NCBI RefSeq assembly: GCF_001280435.1
Contig: NZ_LBIP01000013.1
Location: 1,674,001 to 1,738,000, forward strand
Source: Mangrovimonas xylaniphaga
GTDB lineage: Bacteria; Bacteroidota; Bacteroidia; Flavobacteriales; Flavobacteriaceae
Direction of reading: 5' to 3'
DNA: 64,000 bases
The translations under genes were made by a program, and so were the position numbers. The notes below the pieces were generated by a model. It did not search any database. It saw only the letters and a program-made list of their open reading frames with translations, and had not been told where the DNA came from. Below, in pieces: positions 35,901 to 46,800 of the stretch; positions within the stretch are counted from its first letter, which is position 1; every line of letters starts with the position of its first letter.

Positions 35901-38210
35901 TTAATTTATTGTGAATTCAGATTCTAAACCACTTGCTGAACTTCCTCCAACAAACACTTTAAAATCTCCTGGCTCTACAATGTAATTACCTTGGTTATCG
36001 TAGAAACCTAACTCTTTTTCTGTTAAAGTGAAGGTTACGGTTTGGGAAGTTCCCGGTTCTATGGAAATCATTTCAAAACCTTTCAATTCTTTTATTGGGC
36101 GGGTAACACTTGCAAACAAATCATGGATATACAACTGCACCACTTCTTTTCCAGAATATGCCCCCGTATTGGTTACGGTACCTGAAACCTTTACGCTATT
36201 ATTTTCAACATTCGAAACTTGTAGGTTGCTATACTCAAAAGATGTATAGCTTAGGCCATATCCAAATGGGTACAAAGGCGAATTGCTTTCGTCCGTATAA
36301 TGCGACCAAAACACTTCTCCTGGAGAAGGCTCATTAGGTCTTCCTGAGCTTTTGTGATTGTAGTAAATAGGTACTTGTCCTACATTTCTAGGAAAGGTCA
36401 TTGGTAACTTCCCGCTTGGGTTATAATCGCCATACAGTACTTGGGCAATGGCATTTCCGCTTTGGGTTCCCAAATGCCAAGTTTCCAAAATAGCAGGGAT
36501 ATTCTCGTTAGCCCAGTTAATTGCCAAAGGGCGTCCGTTACTTAAAACCAAAACAACATTAGGATTGGCCTTGTGAACCGCTTCCAATAATTCTTGTTGT
36601 AATGGGTCCATTTCAATATTGGCTTGACTTCGTCCTTCACCTGTTTGCATAGCATGTTCCCCTAAAGCCATTAATACCACATCGGCATTTTTTGCAGCCG
36701 AAACAGCTTCCTGTAAGCCTTTTTTATTGGAGATGTTAAATTCTAACTGGCGAGAAAAAACAATGTCGTTTTCAACAAAATTGGGGCCTTGTACATAGGT
36801 GATGGTATTTCCTTTGTAAGCCTGAAGTCCTTCTAAAAGGGAAACGGCCGTTCCGTTTTTTGCTCCCAATCGCCAATTTCCCAAAGGACTCGTTTTATCG
36901 TTGGCAAGTGCTCCAATGATAGCAATATTAAGACCTTCTTTTTTGAGGGGAAGCAGTTGTTTGTCGTTTTTAAGAAGTACAATAGATTTTTTGGCCATGT
37001 CCAAAACCGCTTCCTGTATTTCGGTACTACCCACTACATTGGCTTCGTTGGTTTCGTTGGAATATTTGTAGGGATCCTCAAATAATCCCAATTCATATTT
37101 TAATCTTAAAATACGTCTCGCAGCATCATCAATATAGGCTTCTTTCACGTCTCCATCTTTTACCACTTGTGAAAGGTGTTCTACATATAAATGGGATTCC
37201 ATATCCATGTCGGAGCCTGCATTGGCCGCAATCTTGGCGGCTTCTTTTCCGTCTTTGGCATAACCATGGGCAATCATTTCACCAATGGAGCCCCAATCGG
37301 ACACTACAAAGCCATTAAAGTTCCAGTCGCCTTTTAAAATTTGGCGTTGAAGAAAAGCATCTCCAGTGGCAGGAATACCGTTTAATTCATTAAAAGAATT
37401 CATAAAGGTTCTTGCGCCAGCTTCATTGGCTGCTTTGAAAGGGGGGAGTACAACGTTGTACAAAGTAGAGGTTCCTAAGTCTGCAGTATTGTAGTCTTTT
37501 CCGGATTCGGGAAATCCATAGGCAGCAAAATGCTTGGCACAGGCTGCAATGGTACTGTTGGCAGAAAGGTCATCTCCCTGAAATCCCTTTACTCTTGCGA
37601 TTGCAATTTTACTTCCCAGAAAAGGGTCTTCTCCGGCGCCTTCCATAACGCGTCCCCATCTGGCATCTCTAGAAATGTCTACCATTGGGGCAAAGGTCCA
37701 GTTTATTCCTGAGGCAGCTGCTTCTTTGGCGGCTACTTCGGCTGAACGTTGGATGGCTTCCAAATCCCAGCTGGCAGCTTCGGCCAAAGGAATGGGACTA
37801 ACCGTTTTATAGCCGTGTACCACATCAAACCCAATGATCAATGGAATTCCCAAGCGGGTTTCCTCAACCGCAATTTTTTGCAGGGCAGTTACCTCTTTGG
37901 CTCCCGTAACATTCAGCATGGAGCCTACCCATCCTTTTTTAAGGTGTTCGTATTTTAAGGCTTGATTCCCTTCGCTTGGAGTTGGGCCCGTAACTTCCCA
38001 AAATCCTGTGTATTGATTCATCTGACCAATTTTTTCTTCAAGGGTCATAAGTGAGAGAAGAGAGTCTACTTTTCTTTCAATATCAGGATTGAGTCCTTGT
38101 TGAGATTTTACGTTGGTATCAGCTGATTTTCCAGTATCGTTTGTATTTCCGCAGGCACAAAAAAGTACCGCTAGGGCATAGCCCCAAACATAATTTAACC
38201 GTGTTTTCAT
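35901..38210 (-). CDS. bglX: GH3 beta-glucosidase
   Basis: Releases glucose from beta-linked oligosaccharides, likely in the periplasm. 769 residues with a lipoprotein-like signal (VLFCACGNTND). The catalytic nucleophile Asp305 lies in GFVVSDWGS; the substrate-binding motif KHFAAYGFPESGKDY and the C-terminal fibronectin-like domain (from about 670) are present. It is the last gene of the first polysaccharide locus, 7 bases after the GH16 gene, so it would degrade the products of GH16. The symbol follows the best known homologue. Confidence 0.9.
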   Translation of the reverse strand: MKTRLNYVWGYALAVLFCACGNTNDTGKSADTNVKSQQGLNPDIERKVDSLLSLMTLEEKIGQMNQYTGFWEVTGPTPSEGNQALKYEHLKKGWVGSMLNVTGAKEVTALQKIAVEETRLGIPLIIGFDVVHGYKTVSPIPLAEAASWDLEAIQRSAEVAAKEAAASGINWTFAPMVDISRDARWGRVMEGAGEDPFLGSKIAIARVKGFQGDDLSANSTIAACAKHFAAYGFPESGKDYNTADLGTSTLYNVVLPPFKAANEAGARTFMNSFNELNGIPATGDAFLQRQILKGDWNFNGFVVSDWGSIGEMIAHGYAKDGKEAAKIAANAGSDMDMESHLYVEHLSQVVKDGDVKEAYIDDAARRILRLKYELGLFEDPYKYSNETNEANVVGSTEIQEAVLDMAKKSIVLLKNDKQLLPLKKEGLNIAIIGALANDKTSPLGNWRLGAKNGTAVSLLEGLQAYKGNTITYVQGPNFVENDIVFSRQLEFNISNKKGLQEAVSAAKNADVVLMALGEHAMQTGEGRSQANIEMDPLQQELLEAVHKANPNVVLVLSNGRPLAINWANENIPAILETWHLGTQSGNAIAQVLYGDYNPSGKLPMTFPRNVGQVPIYYNHKSSGRPNEPSPGEVFWSHYTDESNSPLYPFGYGLSYTSFEYSNLQVSNVENNSVKVSGTVTNTGAYSGKEVVQLYIHDLFASVTRPIKELKGFEMISIEPGTSQTVTFTLTEKELGFYDNQGNYIVEPGDFKVFVGGSSASGLESEFTIN

Positions 38211-38217
38211 GTGCTTA

Positions 38218-39327
38218 TTATTGGTATACCCTTACATAGTCTACTTCCATGGTGGATTCCATAAAATTGGGGTCTATAGTACCGCCTAGATTTCCTCCCA
38301 TGGCAACATTCATAATGATAAATTGATCTAAATCAAATGGCCAGGTTTGGTCATTTTTATTACTTGGTTGATAGGTGTAATGTACATTGCCGTCTACCGA
38401 AAACACCATTTTCTCAGAAGTCCATTCCAGCTCGTAGGTATGAAATTCACTAGAAACATTAGCGACTTGCTGTCCGCCTAAATTGGAAGTGTTCCCAAAA
38501 CTAGAAGGAGTGTGTATGGCACTTTGTATATAGCCTTGGTTGTTGCCAACATGTTCCATAATGTCGGTTTCGCCACAGGCTGGCCATCCCACCGCATCTA
38601 TATTGGCACCCAATAGCCATAGTGCAGGCCAAGTACCTCCTCCTTCTGGAAGTTTGGCGCGAATTTCAACTTTACCATGGGTGAATTCAAACTTATCCTT
38701 GGTTAACAATCTTGCTGAGGTGAACTCTGATCCTTGATAGTTTTCACGTTTGGCGATGATTTTTAACACCCCATCTTCAACAATAACATTGTCCGCTCTA
38801 TCGGTATAATATTGCGACTCATTGTTTCCCCAACCGCTTTGTCCCGTTCCAATATTGTAGCCCCATTTGGAGGCATTAGGCGCACCGTTAAGATCAAATT
38901 CATCAGACCAAACCAATTGCACGGAATCGTCTACATATAGTGAGATGGTTTCTGAGGTGCTGATATTGTGATCGGTGCTGGAATAGGCAAAAACATAGAT
39001 GGTGTAATTGTTTGTGCCGGGATTGGTATAGGTGAATTCCATAGTGCCATCGGTACTCGGTATTTCCTCTCCATTTCCAAAACGGAAGCCGTAACTCACG
39101 GCATCTATTGCCGTGGCTGTACATTGAATGGTGCCGGAACCATCTCCGTTGGGAAATTGTTCGCTGGCTCCAACTTTGGTAATATTTAATACCAAAGCCG
39201 AAGGAATAATTGGCACAATGCCCCCATCATCATCTCCAGTGGATTGTGAATCATCACCACCACTAGAGCATGATATGGAAAGAGCACAAAGCAAACTAAG
39301 ACATATATTTAACATGGTCTGTTTCAT
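38218..39327 (-). CDS. GH16 endo-beta-glucanase (laminarinase-like) lipoprotein
   Basis: A 369-residue secreted enzyme. Lipobox ALSISCSSGGDD, a PKD-like domain (about 45-130), and a GH16 jelly-roll with the catalytic motif ETDIME giving Glu253 and Glu258 with Asp255. This motif type (ExDxxE) is that of laminarinases rather than agarases or carrageenases with other neighbours, though specificity needs assay. Pairs with a GH3 beta-glucosidase downstream and a SusCD system upstream. Confidence 0.9.
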   Translation of the reverse strand: MKQTMLNICLSLLCALSISCSSGGDDSQSTGDDDGGIVPIIPSALVLNITKVGASEQFPNGDGSGTIQCTATAIDAVSYGFRFGNGEEIPSTDGTMEFTYTNPGTNNYTIYVFAYSSTDHNISTSETISLYVDDSVQLVWSDEFDLNGAPNASKWGYNIGTGQSGWGNNESQYYTDRADNVIVEDGVLKIIAKRENYQGSEFTSARLLTKDKFEFTHGKVEIRAKLPEGGGTWPALWLLGANIDAVGWPACGETDIMEHVGNNQGYIQSAIHTPSSFGNTSNLGGQQVANVSSEFHTYELEWTSEKMVFSVDGNVHYTYQPSNKNDQTWPFDLDQFIIMNVAMGGNLGGTIDPNFMESTMEVDYVRVYQ

Positions 39328-39347
39328 TTTAAATCAATTTGTTGTGT

Positions 39348-40232
39348 CTAGTCTTCGGCGATCAAAATGGCAAACCAACCGTTGCCATCAGATCCTACCG
39401 TTTTAATCATCATTTCATTGGCTGAACGTTCCAGAATGGCATAACTATGATCGCCACCAACGTAAAATCCATGGTATCCTACATTTGAGAATGTCAAGGT
39501 TTCCTGTCCTCCAGGAGCACTTAACGACCATGATTCGGAATAATCATCTAGAGGGTAGTTAACGTATTCGTCATCGGCATTAGGTGTTTGTCCTGCAACT
39601 CCAAAATCTTGGTCAAGAGGTGTTGCTTTTCCGTATCCTGTTCCATTGGTAATGTGGGTGAAAGTTCCATCTATATTAAAAATAAAGCGATCATCGTAAG
39701 CTCCTAGCCCTTCCTTGTCGTAGGGAGCTGCTGACCACCAAACTGGGCTGGTTTCATCGGCTGGTCCAACTCCAAAGTGGCCTGCTGCTTCAGCTTTCAA
39801 TCGCCAAGTTCTAGAACTGTCGTTGGTCAACATGGTTAGTAAATCTGCTGGAGGTGCATAAAGCGCTAAAACTTCCACTTCTACAGTAGCACTGGTGGTG
39901 GCGCCTCCAGTTCCAAAAGCCAAAACAGTTACGGTGTAGGTATGTACTCCTGTGTTGCCAAAACTGTAGGTCTTTTCTCCGCTAGGAGCCAACGATTCTG
40001 AACCGTTGTAAACATATTGATAAGTAATGGCGTTGTCTGCATTTGCCGAAAAGTTGACATTTCCGCTTCCATCTCCGTAAGGATTATCGGCATCTTGACC
40101 AACAATATTGGCTGTAATCTGCAGATTGGAAGGAGCTATGATATCTCCAAATTCGTAGTCTTCTTCCTCACAACTAAAGAAGGTAAAGAAGCCAACAAGT
40201 AATAATCCAATGATATATTTTAAATGTTTCAT
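39348..40232 (-). CDS. Surface lipoprotein with PKD-like and glycan-binding-like domain
   Basis: A 294-residue lipoprotein (lipobox VGFFTFFSCEEED). Residues about 35-120 look like a PKD domain. The rest (about 130-294) has the pattern TWRL-AEAAGHFGVGP-VWWSAAPYDKEG-DDRFIFNIDGTF, which matches two repeats in the 693-residue protein next to it. It lies between that gene and GH16 with gaps of 11 and 20 bases. By position it is a surface glycan-binding protein of the first locus. I do not know a named family for the C-terminal domain. Confidence 0.72.
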   Translation of the reverse strand: MKHLKYIIGLLLVGFFTFFSCEEEDYEFGDIIAPSNLQITANIVGQDADNPYGDGSGNVNFSANADNAITYQYVYNGSESLAPSGEKTYSFGNTGVHTYTVTVLAFGTGGATTSATVEVEVLALYAPPADLLTMLTNDSSRTWRLKAEAAGHFGVGPADETSPVWWSAAPYDKEGLGAYDDRFIFNIDGTFTHITNGTGYGKATPLDQDFGVAGQTPNADDEYVNYPLDDYSESWSLSAPGGQETLTFSNVGYHGFYVGGDHSYAILERSANEMMIKTVGSDGNGWFAILIAED

Positions 40233-40243
40233 CTTGTTTATTT

Positions 40244-42325
40244 TTATTGCTTAATCAATTTATAGGTCCAGAATACACCTGATCCCGCTTCAATGCTGAC
40301 GGTCATTGTCATGTCATTATCTGTAAGGGTAACATTGTAGGTAATGGCACTTGGAACGGCCACATTAGGAAGCTCTCCATCGTTATTGGCTTTTGGAAGT
40401 CCTAAATACGCTCCAGAACCATTTAGTGTTAATGTTCCTGTAGCTTCATCGTAATCAAAGGAAGCACTGTTTGATCCATCATGAGGTGCTACAGGCGCAG
40501 CACAGCCTTCAGGATCGGCACCTTGCCAGCCTTCTACCCAAGTTTCATCTCCAAGGATATTGCTAAATGAACCGTCTGATGTAAAGAGATATACATCATC
40601 ATAATAACAAGCTCTGTCTGATACTGCCTGCGCATCAATTGACCACCAATCGCCACTTCCAGCAGTTGGCCCAACCATAAGGGATCCTGCTTCAGGAGCC
40701 ATTTGCCAAGACCCAACGATTGGAGAAATGTAACGCACCAGTTTGTAGGTCCAGAAAACTCCTGAACCAGCTTCAATACTCACAATCATGGTATTGTTGT
40801 TGTCTAAAAGTGTAATGTCGTAAGTGACGGAACTCGGCACGGCTACATTGGGAAGTTCGCCATCGTTATTGGCCTTAGGGAGGCCTAGATAAGCACCAGT
40901 TCCATTCAATGTTAAAGTGCCATCTCCTTCATTGTATGTAAAGGTAGCAGGATTGGAACCATCGTGTGGGGCCACAGGCGCACCACAGGCTTCAGGATCC
41001 ATTCCTTGCCAAGGTTCAATCCAAGTTTCTCCATCCAATACATTATTGAAAGTGCCTCCCAGGGAGAATACATATTTATCGTCGAAGAAACAGGCACGAT
41101 CCGCTACTACTTGTGCATCGTTGGACCACCAATCTCCACTACCAGGGTTAGGGCCAACCATCAAGGCTCCTGCTTCTGGTGCCAATTGCCAAATGCCTTC
41201 AATTCCAGAAGCTGCTGCAGGTGCTTTCCAGAAATAAAGATTGTCTATAAATACAGTTCCTCCGGCCCATGGCTCTCCAACAAATTTAAATTGGTGTAAG
41301 TCTGCCATAGATAATCCTTGATCTGTAAATGCCGAAAGTGGAATGTCGAAACTGTTCCATTGGTCTGGAGTTAAATCTTGGGTAACCTGTTGTTCTCCCG
41401 TACCTAAGCTAATTGGGAATATTTGTATTTGGTCTACATCGGCAGTCCAAACATCAATATGCAAATACTCCATTTGGGAAGCATCTACAGTTTCTCCAAA
41501 CTGAATACCTTGATAGCTAAGATTGATGTATTGCAGCATTTCGTCACCATTTAAGTTGAACATGGCATAACTGCTACCTTGACCAGATTGTCCCCAATCT
41601 GGATTATAATCAGTTCCAGCTATATTGGTGTAGGCTCCTGCAAAAATTGAAATATAATCCGATTCATATCTCGATGGTTGCGCAGGTGCTGGGTTGATAG
41701 GTTGTAGAATTTCGGTTACTGTAAATTCTTCTGTATAGGTGGTTGTTTCAATGGCGGCACTCATGGCTACCACTGTGATGGTGTAAGTGCCGGCTTCTTG
41801 GTAAACATAAGAAACGGTCTCACCCATATTGCCACTTACAGGGTCTGTAACTCCAGGTTCTCCAAAATAGACATCGTATGTAATTCCAAAATCTGCCGTT
41901 GCTGTGACGTTGACTTGTTTTGAAACCGCCAAATCATTTTCAATGGTTACCATTAAATTTTCGGGAGGATTAAAGGAAACTACCAAACTTTGGGACGCTT
42001 CGGCTTCCAGACCTGTAATGCCGTAGGCAACTAATTGTACGTTATAAGTGCCTTCTGCATAAATGTGTTCAACGCTTTCTCCTGCTGTTAGAGTAGTAGG
42101 CTCTTCGGTAGTATCTCCAAAATGCACATCAAAAGCTACGGCGCCTTGCCCGGTTGGCGTAATCGTTACCAAGCCTGTATTGTCTTGGGTAACATTAAAA
42201 GCCGCCGAGACATTGGAAGGTGCTACGGCAGAGTTTACAAAATCTGCGTTGTCATCATCATTGCTACAGGCAAACACTAACAATGCTATCAGACAAATGG
42301 AAGCTATGTATTTAATATTTTTCAT
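40244..42325 (-). CDS. Surface glycan-binding lipoprotein (SusE-position) with duplicated C-terminal domain
   Basis: A 693-residue lipoprotein (lipobox LLVFACSNDD). Two PKD-like domains (about 35-120 and 120-205) are followed by a jelly-roll-like region (about 220-370, with VFIDNLYFWKA at its end). The last 320 residues are two copies of a domain starting IWQLAPEAGALMVGP and SWQMAPEAGSLMVGP. It is immediately downstream of susD and so fits the SusE or surface glycan-binding position. The frame continues to a TTG at 42334, but ATG at 42323-42325 gives the better signal peptide. No catalytic motif was recognised. Confidence 0.78.
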   Translation of the reverse strand: MKNIKYIASICLIALLVFACSNDDDNADFVNSAVAPSNVSAAFNVTQDNTGLVTITPTGQGAVAFDVHFGDTTEEPTTLTAGESVEHIYAEGTYNVQLVAYGITGLEAEASQSLVVSFNPPENLMVTIENDLAVSKQVNVTATADFGITYDVYFGEPGVTDPVSGNMGETVSYVYQEAGTYTITVVAMSAAIETTTYTEEFTVTEILQPINPAPAQPSRYESDYISIFAGAYTNIAGTDYNPDWGQSGQGSSYAMFNLNGDEMLQYINLSYQGIQFGETVDASQMEYLHIDVWTADVDQIQIFPISLGTGEQQVTQDLTPDQWNSFDIPLSAFTDQGLSMADLHQFKFVGEPWAGGTVFIDNLYFWKAPAAASGIEGIWQLAPEAGALMVGPNPGSGDWWSNDAQVVADRACFFDDKYVFSLGGTFNNVLDGETWIEPWQGMDPEACGAPVAPHDGSNPATFTYNEGDGTLTLNGTGAYLGLPKANNDGELPNVAVPSSVTYDITLLDNNNTMIVSIEAGSGVFWTYKLVRYISPIVGSWQMAPEAGSLMVGPTAGSGDWWSIDAQAVSDRACYYDDVYLFTSDGSFSNILGDETWVEGWQGADPEGCAAPVAPHDGSNSASFDYDEATGTLTLNGSGAYLGLPKANNDGELPNVAVPSAITYNVTLTDNDMTMTVSIEAGSGVFWTYKLIKQ
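40247..41206. repeat. Intragenic tandem duplication encoding two related domains
   Basis: Copies at 40247-40714 and 40733-41206 encode about 156 residues each with the shared words GDWWS, VAPHDGSN, LTLNG-GAYLGLPKANN and EAGSGVFWTYKL. Many silent differences are visible, so the duplication is not recent. Confidence 0.85.
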
Positions 42326-42336
42326 ATGATTCAATT

Positions 42337-43806
42337 TTAGTATTGTGGGTTTTGTGTTAATCCTGAAATATCAATTTCACGTTGCGGCACAGGGAATACA
42401 TCATGTTTGCCGGAAACAAACCCTTCTATTTCGGTAGCTGCCTGTCCAGTTCTTACCAAATCAAAAAAGTGATGGCCTTCCATGGAAAGTTCCAAATTCC
42501 GTTCGGCCCAAATGGCTTGTACCAGAGCAGTTCCTGAACTTGAAATATTATGGTCTGAATTTCCAAAGGCACGTTCTCTCACTTGATTTAAGTATTGTCT
42601 GGCCAAATCTTCATTGATGTTACCTCTGGCATTCGCTTCGGCCGCCATTAACAGCACGTCGGCGTAACGGATCGCTCTATAGTTGGTGAGGTAGTTCAAT
42701 TCTGTTTGTGCGCCACTTTCACCTGCTCTAGGAATGTACTTTCTATTGAAGTATCCCGTGTGTTCGTAACCCTCAGCGTAGGAGGCTCCGGTTTCTTCGG
42801 AAAACGCTACAATGTTTAGGATGGAAGCATCACGGCGGGTATCTCCTTCATCAAAAGAATTGTAAAGCGCTGCAGTTGGTACATTAAAGCTCCACCCAGA
42901 GGCAAATTGTGGTCCAGAGTAAGCTCTTGGTCCGTTGTGGATGATTCCGAAGTTTCCTTCCCCACAGGTTGGACATCCCCAATCGTACCATTCTGATTCA
43001 TTGGAATATTGAATTTCAAATACGGATTCGGGACCATTTTCTCCAGACTTTAAAAATTGACTTTCATAGTCTGGAACTAAGCTGTACACGCCAATTACAT
43101 TTTGTAGCATTGAGGCTGCTTCCTGGAATTTATCCTGAAACAGGTATACTTTTCCCAAAAGTGCCTGTGCTGCATATTTATTGATGCGTCCTGCTTGATT
43201 TTGTGTGGTTGGAAGGCTGTTAACGGCTTCCAATAGATCGTTTTCTATTTGGGCATACACCTCTTCTTTAGATGTTCTTTGAAGCGTTCCTGAATCTGTA
43301 CCGTCGAGTCTGCGCTCTGTAAATAAAGGAACGTCTCCAAAAAACTTAACTAACTCAAAATAATAGTATGCTCTTAAGAAATAGGCTTGACCGTAAATGG
43401 CATCCTTGCCTTCGAAATCTAGCTTAGCTTTGTTTTCTTCCAAATAATTCACGCGATTCACACCTTCGTAACACCATTGCCAAATAGAGGTTAGGTTGTC
43501 ATTATTTGGGTTGTGTGTATAATCGTCTATTTGCTGTAATCCTATAACGTCGGTGGCACTTTCTCCACCGCATAGGGAGTTTCGTGTAGCAATGTCCCCA
43601 ATCAACGTGTTGAGGTAAAGCCATTGCAGTGGGTCGTAGCAGCCTGTAAGAATGGCTTCGTAATCGCCTTTGGACTGAAAGTATACCCCGGCAACAATTT
43701 CATGTGTTTCGGATGGTTCAAAATCGACGTAATTTGTGCAGGCATTAGCTGTTAAAAGTACGGTACCTATCACGAAAATTTTATTTAGATATTTCATAGT
43801 ATTCAT
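42337..43806 (-). CDS. SusD/RagB-family glycan-binding lipoprotein
   Basis: A 489-residue surface lipoprotein that forms the lid of the SusC transporter and captures oligosaccharides. Lipobox LLTANACTNYVDFEPS, TPR-like helices (YGQAYFLRAYYYFELVKFFGDVPL, a family hallmark split here as two parts) and a C-terminus of IDISGLTQNPQY type. The partner SusC ends four bases upstream. There are two possible starts nine bases apart (43806 and 43797). Confidence 0.93.
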   Translation of the reverse strand: MNTMKYLNKIFVIGTVLLTANACTNYVDFEPSETHEIVAGVYFQSKGDYEAILTGCYDPLQWLYLNTLIGDIATRNSLCGGESATDVIGLQQIDDYTHNPNNDNLTSIWQWCYEGVNRVNYLEENKAKLDFEGKDAIYGQAYFLRAYYYFELVKFFGDVPLFTERRLDGTDSGTLQRTSKEEVYAQIENDLLEAVNSLPTTQNQAGRINKYAAQALLGKVYLFQDKFQEAASMLQNVIGVYSLVPDYESQFLKSGENGPESVFEIQYSNESEWYDWGCPTCGEGNFGIIHNGPRAYSGPQFASGWSFNVPTAALYNSFDEGDTRRDASILNIVAFSEETGASYAEGYEHTGYFNRKYIPRAGESGAQTELNYLTNYRAIRYADVLLMAAEANARGNINEDLARQYLNQVRERAFGNSDHNISSSGTALVQAIWAERNLELSMEGHHFFDLVRTGQAATEIEGFVSGKHDVFPVPQREIDISGLTQNPQY

Positions 43807-43809
43807 TTT

Positions 43810-46800
43810 TTAAAATTTAACATTTACACCCATGGCCCAAATTCGTGGGATTGGATAGGTTCCTCGGTCAATTCCTGTATCAGAAAAAGAACCGGCAGAT
43901 ATTTCAGGATCGTAACCTGAATAGTCGGTAAACGTAAAGGCATTTTTAACCTGTGCATAGAGACGCACACTGCTCAAACCAGTTTGGTCGTATACGGATT
44001 GAGGAAGTGTGTACCCCAATTGGATGTTTTTCACTCTGAAATAGCTTCCGTCTTCAATATATCTGTCTGAAGCCCTACGGTTGTTATTGGTGTCTACAAA
44101 AGTTACTCTAGGCTCGCTATTGCTTGTACCTTCTCCCGTCCATCTATCCAACGTGGCAGCAAATCTGTTGGTGTAGTTTAGGTTTCTTTCATAGGCACGA
44201 TAAATATCGTTGCCTACGGAAGCAAACGTGGACACGTTGAAGTCTATGTTTTTAAAGTTGAAGGACAAGTTCCATCCAATAGTAAAATCAGGGAAAGGGT
44301 CTCCAATTTTTGTACGGTCGCTATCGTTGATAACACCGTCTCCATTAACATCTTTATAGCGGATATCTCCAGGTTGTGCACCATCTTGAGTAGCATGAGC
44401 ATCAACTTCTGATTGGTTTTGGAAAATTCCGTCTGTTTGGTAGCCAAAGAAATACCATGGGGTAAAGCCTTCTTCAAAGCGGGTGATGTTTGTATAAGGA
44501 ATACCGTAACCAGATCCCCATATAAACTTACTGTCATTGCTAACTTCTTCTACATTGGTGCTTACCGTTGTAAAGTTTACGCTAGTACTAAAGGAGAAGT
44601 TTTCTGAAAAGCTATTGTTATAACCCAAGGAAAGGTCAACCCCGTTGGTTTTGGACTTTCCAATATTGGCAGGCGGTGCCGTGATTGAACCCAAATATAG
44701 GGAAGGCGTAGGGTCAAAAAGTAAATCGTCGGTAGTTTTTTGATAGTAATCCGCAGTAAGGGATAATGAGTTATTGAACACTCTTAAATCAAAACCGGCA
44801 TTGATCTGTATTTGTTTTTCCCAGGATACATCCTCATTTGGAATGGTTCCTAAAGTGGCACCACTAATGATATTTCCATCAAACACATATTTTGGGAACG
44901 TAGAGATTCTTGAAAATTGGTTAGGGATATTGTCACTTCCTACGGTACCATAACTACCTCTAATTTTTAGGTAGTCGAAAGTGTTGGAACTGTAAAAGTC
45001 TTCGTTTGAAATAACCCAACCAAGGGATCCTGAAGGGAAAAATCCGAACTTGTTGTTCTTTCCAAATACGGTGGAACCATCCACACGCCCTGTGAAAGAT
45101 AACAGGTATTTTCCTTTATAGTCGTAATTGACACGTCCAAAATAAGATAGGTTACGTTTTACATATTGCCAAGAACTTGAGGTCTGTGATTCGGCATCCC
45201 CTGTAGCTGAACTAACATCGGCGTAGGTCCATGAATTGAATGGAATATCCTGTGCATTGGCAGTGATGTTTTCGCCTTTGTCACGTTGAAGTGACATTCC
45301 CAGAACGGTTTCAAAATTGTGGTTTTCATTAATCATGAAATTGTAGTTCGCGAACAGTTCATAGGTATAATTGAAGTAATTAGTCTTGGACTCGCTTACT
45401 CTGTTATGTGTTCTAGTTTCTTCACCTGTTTCTGCATCCACTGTTACAATTGGGGATAAATCTGGATTTGCATTTGTTGCGTTATGTCCAACCCCGTAGA
45501 ATACAAAAGGAGAGAAATTTTTGTTGTAAATATCTACATAGGTATAACCTAAGCGAGAGGTTACTTTTAAGTTGTCCAAAAGATCATACTGCAATTCAAT
45601 TTTACCAAAAAGTTTGTTGGTATTACTTTCATTAAAGGTGTTTGCAATTTGAGCTAGTGGGTTTACGATTTCCTGAGTAATGGTGTTACTGATGCTGTAG
45701 TCGCCATTTTCATTGTATACAGGAACGGTGGGGTCAAAGTTCAAAGCATTGGCTAGTACACTGTTCACACTGTTTTCTGCCAGCCCCTTACCTTTTATAT
45801 TGGTGTAATTGGTGTTTAGAAGAAGTTTGAATTTGTCCGAAAGGTCGGCATTCAATCTATTGGCCAAGGTCAATCTGTCAAAAAACGATTTGTCACCACC
45901 GCCTACAACACCTTCTTGACTTAAATATCCTGCAGAAACATAGTAATCTACTTTTTCCCCACCTCCTGCGGCAGAAATGTTGTAGGTTTCAATTGGAGCT
46001 GTGCGAAGCACTTCATCCTGCCAATTGGTGCCTACCCCAAATTGGGAAATATCCGGAAATATAATGCCCTCTCCTGCATTGGCACTGGCTTCATTTAGAA
46101 TTGCCGCATATTCACTGGCATTAAGGACGTCAATGGTTTTGGTAACTTCTTGAACTCCATAATACGAATCGAAGTTAAAGGTGGTTTTGCCATATTTGGA
46201 TCCAGATTTAGTGGTTACTACAATAACCCCATTTCCTCCTTTTACTCCGTAGATGGCAGCCAAGGCAGCATCTTTAAGCACGCTAATGGAAGCGACATCG
46301 GAAGGGTTAAGGGAGTTTAAATCCGCCAAAGTTTGCTGAATACCATCGATAACTACCAAAGGACTGCTTCCGCTGTTGGAAACAACTCCTCTAATGGCTA
46401 TTGCGGGACCCGCTCCAGGAGAGCCACTGGAAATAATATTGACACCAGCAGCATTGGATTGAAGGGCTTCTTCAACTCGAACTGGCTTGAGTTGCTCTAC
46501 CGCTTCTTCTTTTACTGTGGCTACAGAACCAGATACCTTGCTCAGTTTTTGGGTTCCGTATCCTACCACTACCACCTCATCTAGAGTTTCGGTGTCTACC
46601 TGAAGTATGACATTAAGAGTTGTGCTTTCTGTAATGACAATTTCTTGGGTTTGGTAACCTACATAGGAGAACACCAAAATGGAATTGATAGGGACATTTT
46701 CCAAAAGGAAATTACCGTCAAAATCTGTGGTTACTCCTTTACTGGTATTCTTAATAATGATATTGACACCTGGTAACGGTAGGGCGTCTGTGTCAGATAC

